Virus record (IMG/VR): IMGVR_UViG_3300020180_000037 | Coordinates: 1-43,536 of that record | Reading direction: 5' to 3' (one strand) | DNA from: a virus | Length of the DNA: 43,536 nt | Shown: positions 38,442 to 43,536 of the stretch, one piece after another | Layout: every line of letters starts with the position of its first letter | Numbering within the stretch: position 1 is the stretch's first letter | Program-made: the position numbers and the translations under genes | Notes under the pieces: model-generated | Seen by the model: the letters and a program-made list of their open reading frames with translations, nothing else | The model's database searches: none | What the model was told of the DNA's origin: nothing

Positions 38442-38666
38442 ATGACAACTCTACAGGATCTAAATGATATTGTTGAAGAATTAGTATTGTTGGCTAACAA
38501 GTTAACTGACACGTTCCCAATAAGCCAAGAAGATTTAGCAGAGATGCTAGAAGAGTCAAGAAGGGATTACTACACATTAGAAGCCAAGAAAAAAAATCCA
38601 AATAATCACACAGGGTTAAAAGGAACGATATTTGATGATAATGGGAAGGATGGTAGATATTTATGA
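38442..38666 (+). CDS. Small acidic helical protein
   Basis: 74 aa, MTTLQDLNDIVEELVLLANK with a helix-turn-helix-like ISQEDLAEMLEESRRDY segment and a polar C-terminus. One base separates it from the preceding stop, and its TGA overlaps the next ATG (ATGA). Function unknown. Confidence 0.55.
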   Translation: MTTLQDLNDIVEELVLLANKLTDTFPISQEDLAEMLEESRRDYYTLEAKKKNPNNHTGLKGTIFDDNGKDGRYL

Positions 38667-38794
38667 CCCTAATGCTTGACATGTTGTTATATTTATTTAT
38701 TACACCTATTGTGGGGATACTTATAGGAGACCAAATAATAGAAATTATATGCAACATTATAAAGAATATCATCCGAAACCGTTCAATGTCTTAG
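38663..38794 (+). CDS. Small membrane protein (43 aa)
   Basis: 43 codons with one membrane segment (MLLYLFITPIVGILIG) near the N-terminus and a basic end (KNIIRNRSMS). The ATGA overlap with the preceding gene supports translation. It overlaps the following frame by 46 bases. Function unknown. Confidence 0.5.
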   Translation: MTLMLDMLLYLFITPIVGILIGDQIIEIICNIIKNIIRNRSMS

Positions 38795-38976
38795 ACTTTA
38801 TTGATTCATTTTGGATAGTGGGGGAACGAAAACTGGAATCATGGAAGCATCTAATACAAGGTAGGCGCAACAAGCAAGGTCAATATCTATTATTTAACAG
38901 GAATGAAACAATTAACAATAGCAGATTTTACAGAAAAATTGGACACAACTACAGGGATCGACATATATTATTATAA
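38749..38976 (+). CDS. Small basic protein
   Basis: 75 aa, MQHYKEYHPKPFNVLDFIDS then WIVGERKLESWKHLIQGRR. The first 55 residues look coding. The last 25 overlap the next gene in another frame and are less convincing, so the 3' end may be an overlap or the gene may be partly decayed. No family recognised. Confidence 0.4.
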   Translation: MQHYKEYHPKPFNVLDFIDSFWIVGERKLESWKHLIQGRRNKQGQYLLFNRNETINNSRFYRKIGHNYRDRHILL

Positions 38977-39181
38977 GAATATGAGATTAAGTATAGACAT
39001 TATTGTGAATAAATCATTTTATACAATATCTTTATATAGATTAGGGTTTATTAATAGAAAGAATAAGAAATCCAATTTTGTTTCGGAAAGTAGTATGTAT
39101 TTTAGAGATACAACACCACTTGGATTATCGAATGCAATTAAGATAGCTAATGAGTTTTATTCTAATTTTTATCGCAAATGA
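38903..39181 (+). CDS. Small hypothetical protein
   Basis: 92 aa, MKQLTIADFTEKLDTTTGID then beta-rich KNMRLSIDIIVNKSFYTISL and a C-terminal helix (LGLSNAIKIANEFYSNFYRK). Its TGA overlaps the ATG of the Sak4-like gene (ATGA), implying coupling. No family recognised. Confidence 0.5.
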   Translation: MKQLTIADFTEKLDTTTGIDIYYYKNMRLSIDIIVNKSFYTISLYRLGFINRKNKKSNFVSESSMYFRDTTPLGLSNAIKIANEFYSNFYRK

Positions 39182-39894
39182 ATATGAACAGTCCCTTTCA
39201 AAAAGCAGCATTACAACAAAAGAAATGGCGTTTACTATTAAGAGGAGTGTCGGGTTCAGGAAAAACACGTAGTTCTTTAATTATAGCTAAAGAACTAGCA
39301 GAAGGAGGCAAGATCTGTCTTGTAGACACTGAAAAAATGAGTTCTACCCACAATGCAAAAGACTTTGATTTTGATGTTGTTGACTATAACCTAATAACGA
39401 GTAACGATCATAATCCAGAACGATACATTAAATTAATAGAACTTGTTGAGCAGGAAGATTATAAGGTTCTAATCATAGATTCATTTAGTCACAGTTGGAT
39501 GGGGGTTGGTGGAATACTAGATATAGTCAACAATCTAACTCAAACTAAATATAAAGGTAATAGTTATAGATCATGGACTGAAGGAAATCAGTTATATCAG
39601 TCTCTAATTAATAAAATCTTTTTTGGGAATGATATGCACGTAATATTAACAGGTAGAACTAAGCAAGCTTACGAGATGTCAACAAAAGACGATGGGAAAA
39701 AGGAAGTAATAAAGAAAGGTATGGAATTACAACAAAGAGATGGGTTAGATTATGAATTTGACACAGTGTTGGACTTTGATAATTCTAAGCCGGGCTATGG
39801 GATACCGGAAAAAGATAGAACTAACCTTTTCAGTAAAACCGGGGAAATGATTACGCAGGAAACAGGAAAAAAATTGCTTAACTATATTAAATAG
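39178..39894 (+). CDS. RecA-like AAA ATPase, Sak4-type recombinase candidate
   Basis: 238 aa, single P-loop domain: Walker A GVSGSGKT near residues 24-31, CLVDTEK, and Walker B KVLIIDSFSHSW. The size, the nucleotide-binding AAA_24-like pattern and the neighbours match phage Sak4-type single-strand annealing proteins, which act with SSB in recombination. Non-recombinase members of the same ATPase family exist, so the role is probable rather than certain. Coupled by ATGA to the preceding gene. Confidence 0.65.
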   Translation: MNMNSPFQKAALQQKKWRLLLRGVSGSGKTRSSLIIAKELAEGGKICLVDTEKMSSTHNAKDFDFDVVDYNLITSNDHNPERYIKLIELVEQEDYKVLIIDSFSHSWMGVGGILDIVNNLTQTKYKGNSYRSWTEGNQLYQSLINKIFFGNDMHVILTGRTKQAYEMSTKDDGKKEVIKKGMELQQRDGLDYEFDTVLDFDNSKPGYGIPEKDRTNLFSKTGEMITQETGKKLLNYIK

Positions 39895-39919
39895 TTTTTT
39901 ATATATTATCAATAAATCT

Positions 39920-40309
39920 ATGGATACACAGCATTACGTAAAATTAAAAGATATAGTTAGTCCCTTGACTGGCACAATATTAACTAAAGAAACTACTCCG
40001 CAAGAGTTATCCACAGAGAAATCAATACTCAATGTAAAAAGACGGGAGATAGAAGCAGTTGAGGGGCAAATTGATAAATGGTTAGTGGATCACATCGAGG
40101 CAGCGATTGAAAGAGGAGATGCCAAGTTTATGAATTTTTGGAACATTCAAAAAGGTACTCCAAGATTTAACGAGGAATTATTTACCAATAATGCAACTAT
40201 GAAAGAACAAATGGAATACCAAGAAGCTAAGGATAAGATTAGATCTCTGACTGAAAAAGATGAGTATATGAAGGTTAGTAAATCTAGCATTCGATATCCT
40301 AAATTTTAA
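39920..40309 (+). CDS. Hypothetical protein in recombination module
   Basis: 129 aa, mostly helical (KSILNVKRREIEAVEGQIDKW, HIEAAIERGDAKFMNFWNIQ) with a charged C-terminus ending SIRYPKF. It lies between the Sak4-like and SSB-like genes and follows an ATTATCAATAAATCT leader. Its location suggests a replication or recombination accessory. No family recognised. Confidence 0.5.
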   Translation: MDTQHYVKLKDIVSPLTGTILTKETTPQELSTEKSILNVKRREIEAVEGQIDKWLVDHIEAAIERGDAKFMNFWNIQKGTPRFNEELFTNNATMKEQMEYQEAKDKIRSLTEKDEYMKVSKSSIRYPKF

Positions 40310-40325
40310 TTTTTAATAACTATAT

Positions 40326-40574
40326 ATGTACGCATATAGCTATTTCATGAATAAAAGTCGTTGGTATATGAATACTGACAATTTAGACCAAGCTTTTAGA
40401 TTAGCTTTATGGCATCTACAAACAGGAGTAGTTAGAGTAAGTCCATTAGTTCACGATAGAGATAGGATTTACGACAGATATTTAATTGATTTATATGCAA
40501 AAGAACAAGGTATAGATTTTAGCGAAAAGACACAGATAAAGTTCAAGTTCATGAAAAATACCAACGCTATTTAA
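40326..40574 (+). CDS. Small hypothetical protein
   Basis: 82 aa, MYAYSYFMNKSRWYMNTDNL then AFRLALWHLQTG and VSPLVHDRDRIYDRYLIDLY. A compact helical protein; no family recognised. It lies 16 bases after the preceding gene, in the recombination module. Confidence 0.5.
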   Translation: MYAYSYFMNKSRWYMNTDNLDQAFRLALWHLQTGVVRVSPLVHDRDRIYDRYLIDLYAKEQGIDFSEKTQIKFKFMKNTNAI

Positions 40575-40591
40575 TTTTTTAAAGTTTAATT

Positions 40592-41149
40592 ATGTACGAT
40601 TTGAGTCAAGATATGGAAAAAAAGGGAAATATAGAGAGTAAAGTTTACACTTTACAAATAACCGGTTACGACATTGTGGAAGATAAGGAAAAGGGTTACG
40701 AGTACATTGATATCAAGTTTAAAGAGGTATCCAACGAGTTCTTTAGCTATGTACGACAGAGTTTAGCAAAGACTAGTACAGGGGAATATAAGAATCCATT
40801 GTATAGTGGATTTAAGGGTGCGGATGGAATTGAAATACCAGCGTCTACTTTGTGGGATCTAAAGGAGGCAATCAAGACGAAATTGGGTGAAGAGGGGTAT
40901 GAGATTAGAAAAATTGCTAAAGGTGGTGTTAACAAGGAATTCTTTATGGATAGCGAATTTGACATGGAAATAAAAAAGAGTAAATCAGGCGATAAAACTT
41001 ACTTTATCCCCATGACATCGAAGCAAAAGGTAAAAGATGAGGAATATTTAAGAAGTAATACAGGAAATTTTGTAGATTCATCACAAAATAAACCAGACAA
41101 TAGCAAAAGAGTGGCAAAAGCGTTAGATCAAAGTGGTCTACCATTTTAA
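40592..41149 (+). CDS. SSB-like / ssDNA-binding candidate
   Basis: 185 aa. A beta-rich N-terminal region (SKVYTLQITGYDIVEDKEKG, IDIKFKEVSNEFFSYV) could be an OB-fold. A disordered Asn/Ser/Lys stretch follows, ending in ALDQSGLPF, similar to the C-terminal partner-binding tip of SSB proteins. Place after a Sak4-like ATPase supports an ssDNA-binding role. Direct OB-fold homology is not demonstrable by eye. Confidence 0.5.
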   Translation: MYDLSQDMEKKGNIESKVYTLQITGYDIVEDKEKGYEYIDIKFKEVSNEFFSYVRQSLAKTSTGEYKNPLYSGFKGADGIEIPASTLWDLKEAIKTKLGEEGYEIRKIAKGGVNKEFFMDSEFDMEIKKSKSGDKTYFIPMTSKQKVKDEEYLRSNTGNFVDSSQNKPDNSKRVAKALDQSGLPF

Positions 41150-41167
41150 CTTAGTTTTAATCTAATA

Positions 41168-41347
41168 ATGAATCGAATACGAAGAATCGCGATAAAACTA
41201 AATGATGATATGTTCCGACAATTTAGTGAGGCATTGAATAGTCATAATAGTAGAGAGCTAATTAAGACTGACAAAACTAAGGTAATCAGAAAAGGTATTG
41301 TAGACTTTATTTCAAGAGAGAATGTTATCAAAGGCAAGATAAATTAA
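41168..41347 (+). CDS. Ribbon-helix-helix regulator candidate (59 aa)
   Basis: 59 codons: MNRIRRIAIKLNDDMFRQFS, then KTDKTKVIRKGIVDFISREN. The order beta-strand (RRIAIKL), helix (DDMFRQFSEAL), turn, helix (KVIRKGIVDFISRE) is that of Arc/CopG-type repressors, which bind DNA as dimers through the strand. It is a candidate binder of the paired operators at 30569-30582 and 31103-31116. It lies 18 bases after the SSB-like gene. Confidence 0.6.
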   Translation: MNRIRRIAIKLNDDMFRQFSEALNSHNSRELIKTDKTKVIRKGIVDFISRENVIKGKIN

Positions 41348-41376
41348 TTATATAATCTATTTTTTATTAATTTCGT

Positions 41377-41652
41377 ATGAACTGGAAGATTTTAACGGTT
41401 GCAGGAGGATTTTATTATTTCGGTAATGAGGTTCAGGCACAAGAAGGTTTTATAGGACTCGATAAATCAGCATTATTTGGGGGTTTTGCCGGAGCTAAAG
41501 GGATGCCAGGGGTTGCAAGAGGTGCCAAAGACGCAACGGTTATATTAGATCAATTTGAGCAAGATACAGTAACCCTTTTCCCTATTACTGCCGTCTACTC
41601 CATTGCATCAAGTGTTAACTTATATACCTTCAAGGGAACAACACTAAGATGA
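41377..41652 (+). CDS. Unknown protein upstream of Gly-X array B
   Basis: 91 aa, MNWKILTVAGGFYYFGNEVQ then a Gly-rich patch FGGFAGAKGMPGVARGAKDA and a beta-rich C-terminus (VTLFPITAVYSIASSVNLYT). No signal peptide is convincing. I have seen similar small proteins in phages without knowing a role. Its TGA overlaps the ATG of the first gene of array B (ATGA), just as the metallopeptidase gene overlaps array A. Confidence 0.5.
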   Translation: MNWKILTVAGGFYYFGNEVQAQEGFIGLDKSALFGGFAGAKGMPGVARGAKDATVILDQFEQDTVTLFPITAVYSIASSVNLYTFKGTTLR

Positions 41653-41936
41653 GTAGCCCATTAAGTAGAGGTGGACGTGGAGATGGACATGGAGATGGAT
41701 ATGGAAATGGAGGTGGAAATGGGAATGGATTTGGAGATGGATATGGATATGGACATGGACATGGATATGGAGATGGATATGGAGATGGATATGGATATGG
41801 ATATGGACGTGGAGATGGAGATGGAGATGGATATGGATATGGATATAGAGATGGAGATGGGAATGGAAATGGATATGGATTTGGAGATGGAAATGGAGAT
41901 GGAAGATACCCATATAATTTAATAATTAAAAATTAA
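41649..41936 (+). CDS. Gly-X repeat protein B1
   Basis: 95 aa. MSSPLSRGGRGDGHG, three Gly-His units and Gly-Asp-rich cores, ending GFGDGNGDGRYPYNLIIKN, an end shared with B2. ATG overlaps the stop of the preceding gene. Function unknown. Confidence 0.85.
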   Translation: MSSPLSRGGRGDGHGDGYGNGGGNGNGFGDGYGYGHGHGYGDGYGDGYGYGYGRGDGDGDGYGYGYRDGDGNGNGYGFGDGNGDGRYPYNLIIKN

Positions 41937-41940
41937 TATT

Positions 41941-42198
41941 ATGAGTAGTCCATTAAGTAGAGGTGGATATGGAAATGGATATGGATTTGGATATGGATTT
42001 GGATTTGGATTTGGAGATGGATATGGAGATGGATATGGAAATGGACGTGGATATGGATATGGATATGGATATGGAGGTGGAAATGGATATGGAGGTGGAT
42101 ATGGATTTGGAGATGGAGATGGAGATGGAGATGGAGATGGATTTGGAGATGGAAATGGAGATGGAAGATACCCATATAATTTAATAATTAAAAATTAA
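41941..42198 (+). CDS. Gly-X repeat protein B2
   Basis: 85 aa. MSSPLSRGGYGNG; the core is unusually rich in Gly-Phe (FGYGFGFGFG), ending FGDGNGDGRYPYNLIIKN. Function unknown. Confidence 0.85.
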   Translation: MSSPLSRGGYGNGYGFGYGFGFGFGDGYGDGYGNGRGYGYGYGYGGGNGYGGGYGFGDGDGDGDGDGFGDGNGDGRYPYNLIIKN

Positions 42199-42202
42199 TA
42201 TT

Positions 42203-42442
42203 ATGAATAGTTTATTAAGTAAATATGGATATGGATATAGACATGGAGATGGAAATGGATATGGATATGGAGATGGACATGGGAATGGGAATGGATATGG
42301 ATATGGATATGGATATGGGAATGGAAATGGGAATGGAGATGGATATGGATATGGATATAGATATGGAGATGGGAATGGGAATGGATATGGATATGGACGT
42401 GGACGTGGAAGATACCCATATAATTTAATAATTAAGAATTAA
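42203..42442 (+). CDS. Gly-X repeat protein B3 (divergent N-terminus)
   Basis: 79 aa. The N-terminus is MNSLLSKYG, the most divergent of the family (tagtttattaagtaaa for tagcccattaagtaga), which may make it the oldest or most drifted copy. The core is rich in Gly-Asn; tail GRGRGRYPYNLIIKN. Function unknown. Confidence 0.85.
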   Translation: MNSLLSKYGYGYRHGDGNGYGYGDGHGNGNGYGYGYGYGNGNGNGDGYGYGYRYGDGNGNGYGYGRGRGRYPYNLIIKN

Positions 42443-42446
42443 TATT

Positions 42447-42782
42447 ATGAGGAGCCCATTAAGTAGAGGTGGACGTGGATATAGATATGGATATAGAGAT
42501 GGACGTGGGATTAGATATGGAGATGGACATGGATATGGAGATAGAGATGGGGATGGATATGGAGATGGATACGGATATGGAGATGGAGATGGAGATGGAG
42601 ATGGAGATGGATATAGATATGGATATGGAGATGGAGATGGAAATGGATATGGATATGGAGATGGATATGAAGATGGAGATGGAGATGGATATGGTGATAG
42701 AGATGGATTTGGAGGTGGAGGTGGAAATGGAAATGGATTTGGATATGGAAGATACCCATATAATGTAATAATTAAAAATTAA
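42447..42782 (+). CDS. Gly-X repeat protein B4 (longest, Arg-rich)
   Basis: 111 aa, the longest complete copy. MRSPLSRGGRGYRYGYRDGR is followed by a GIRYG break, several Asp-Arg units and a Gly-Gly run near the end. The tail is NVIIKN, shared with A5. Its arginines make it the most basic member. Function unknown. Confidence 0.85.
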   Translation: MRSPLSRGGRGYRYGYRDGRGIRYGDGHGYGDRDGDGYGDGYGYGDGDGDGDGDGYRYGYGDGDGNGYGYGDGYEDGDGDGYGDRDGFGGGGGNGNGFGYGRYPYNVIIKN

Positions 42783-42786
42783 TATT

Positions 42787-43068
42787 ATGAGTAGCCCATT
42801 AAGTAGATATGGACGTGGATATGGATATGAAAATGGATATGGAAATGGATATGGAGATGGAAATGGAGATGGATATGGATACGGATATGGAGATGGATAT
42901 GGAGATGGATATGGATATGGAGATGGATATGGAGGTGGATATGGATATGGATATGGATATGGATATGGATATAAAGATGGATATGGAACTGGAGGTGGAT
43001 ATGGATGTGGATATGGAGGTGGAAATGGAGATGGAAGATACCCATATAATTTAATAATTAAAAATTAA
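42787..43068 (+). CDS. Gly-X repeat protein B5
   Basis: 93 aa. MSSPLSRYGRGYGYENG; contains YKDGYGTG near the C-terminus, a module shared with B6 only, then one Gly-Cys unit. Tail GRYPYNLIIKN. Function unknown. Confidence 0.85.
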   Translation: MSSPLSRYGRGYGYENGYGNGYGDGNGDGYGYGYGDGYGDGYGYGDGYGGGYGYGYGYGYGYKDGYGTGGGYGCGYGGGNGDGRYPYNLIIKN

Positions 43069-43072
43069 TATT

Positions 43073-43348
43073 ATGAGTAGTCCATTAAGTAGAGGTGGAT
43101 ATGGAGATGGAAATAGATATGGATATGGAAATGGAGGTGGAAATGGGAATGGATTTGGAGATAGATATGGATATGGATATGGACATGGATATGGAGATGG
43201 ATATGGATATGGATATGGATATGGAGGTGGAAATGGATTTGGATTTGGATATGGATATAAAGATGGATATGGAACTGGAAATGGATATGGATATGGAAAT
43301 GGAGATGGACGTGGAAGATACCCATATAATTTAATAATTAAAAATTAA
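43073..43348 (+). CDS. Gly-X repeat protein B6
   Basis: 91 aa. MSSPLSRGGYGDGNRYG; contains GGGNGNGFGD as in B1 and YKDGYGTG as in B5, so it reads as a mosaic of its neighbours. Tail GRGRYPYNLIIKN. Function unknown. Confidence 0.85.
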   Translation: MSSPLSRGGYGDGNRYGYGNGGGNGNGFGDRYGYGYGHGYGDGYGYGYGYGGGNGFGFGYGYKDGYGTGNGYGYGNGDGRGRYPYNLIIKN

Positions 43349-43352
43349 TATT

Positions 43353-43536
43353 ATGAGTAGCCCATTAAGTAGAGATGGAGATGGAGATGGATATGGATAT
43401 GGGAATGGATATGGGAATGGATATGGATATGGAAATGGAGGTGGATATGGAAATGGATATGGATATGGATATGAAGATGGAGATGGAAATGGATATGGAT
43501 ATAGATATGGAGATGGAGATGGGAATGGATATGGAT
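43353..43536 (+). CDS. Gly-X repeat protein B7, cut by window end
   Basis: 61 codons visible, MSSPLSRDGDGDG then core with YEDGDGNG, matching A7 from a GGAGGTGG unit onward. The final 50 bases equal 16-65 of the window in phase, so the gene most likely continues in the fragment at 2-133 and ends GSYPYNLIIKN. Confidence 0.8.
   Translation, partial: MSSPLSRDGDGDGYGYGNGYGNGYGYGNGGGYGNGYGYGYEDGDGNGYGYRYGDGDGNGYG

Larger units (their letters stand above)
41649..43536 (+). repeat. Tandem Gly-X gene array B (6 complete copies and 1 cut)
   Basis: Same architecture as 1946-4428: constant 5' end, GGA-NNT core, constant AT-rich 3' end, and four-base TATT spacing. Array B spacers more often carry AATTAAAAATTAA where array A has AATTAAGAATTAA, so the two blocks have partly separate histories. 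The block runs off the window and probably joins the fragment at 2-133. Confidence 0.95.

Noticed and set aside
1-43536. UGA recoded as glycine (Gracilibacteria-type code)
   Set aside because: TGA ends several genes at sensible places with immediate downstream starts, and gene families do not need read-through.
1-43536. Complete CUG-to-alanine reassignment of this phage
   Set aside because: The few CTG codons found lie at positions that look like leucine in recognised families. The tRNA finding is kept, but full reassignment is not claimed.
1-43536. Integrase or prophage attachment site
   Set aside because: No recombinase gene was recognised; the excisionase-like HTH alone is not evidence for lysogeny.

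Overview
The window looks like a nearly complete genome of a small tailed phage (podovirus-like; about 43.5 kb, AT-rich). It carries TerS, TerL, portal, scaffold, HK97-fold capsid, a beta-propeller tail-nozzle-like protein, tail appendages, a lysis cassette and a replication/recombination module. No integrase or tape-measure-type gene was recognised. Both window edges cut the same kind of glycine-rich repeat gene. The last 50 bases (43487-43536) recur exactly, and in codon phase, at 16-65, so the molecule is probably circular or circularly permuted and was opened inside a repeat array. TGA, TAA and TAG all end genes, so the standard bacterial code is assumed. Shine-Dalgarno motifs are almost absent and starts sit behind A/T-rich leaders. 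The host is not directly visible. The alanyl-tRNA synthetase resembles the C-terminally short Patescibacteria (CPR) form from memory, so a CPR host or gene donor is my best guess.

Layout. Two divergent sigma70 promoters (leftward 30563-30591, rightward 31094-31122) share the same palindromic core and the same roughly 90-nt leader sequence. The leftward unit (about 31.0 down to 4.9 kb) holds TerS, small genes, TerL, portal, a strong terminator at 23.4 kb, scaffold, capsid, tail proteins, a beta-helix tail protein and the lysis genes (XhlA-like, M23 peptidase, holin-like). The rightward unit (31.2 kb to the window end and on through 1-4.9 kb) holds small early genes, a HTH protein behind two long direct repeats, an alanyl-tRNA synthetase flanked by 18-bp direct repeats, a primase/helicase-like ATPase behind an interleaved double inverted repeat, a Sak4/RecA-like ATPase, an SSB-like protein, a ribbon-helix-helix protein, and then the glycine-rich arrays. 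A tRNA-like gene lies on the + strand at 29.4 kb among leftward genes.

The most unusual part is a family of 16-17 tandem genes for 71-111 aa proteins of the form MSSPLSR-(Gly-X)n-G[R/S]YPYNLIIKN. They lie in two blocks (41649-43536 and 1946-4428, plus a fragment at 2-133). A MoxR-type AAA ATPase and a HExxH metallopeptidase/VWA-like protein sit precisely between the blocks. Constant gene ends, a hypervariable but frame-safe hexanucleotide core, and long blocks shared between copies indicate an actively recombining family. I do not know its function.

The second unusual feature is the pairing of an alanyl-tRNA synthetase with a tRNA that has the alanine identity pair G3:U70 but a CAG (leucine CUG) anticodon.
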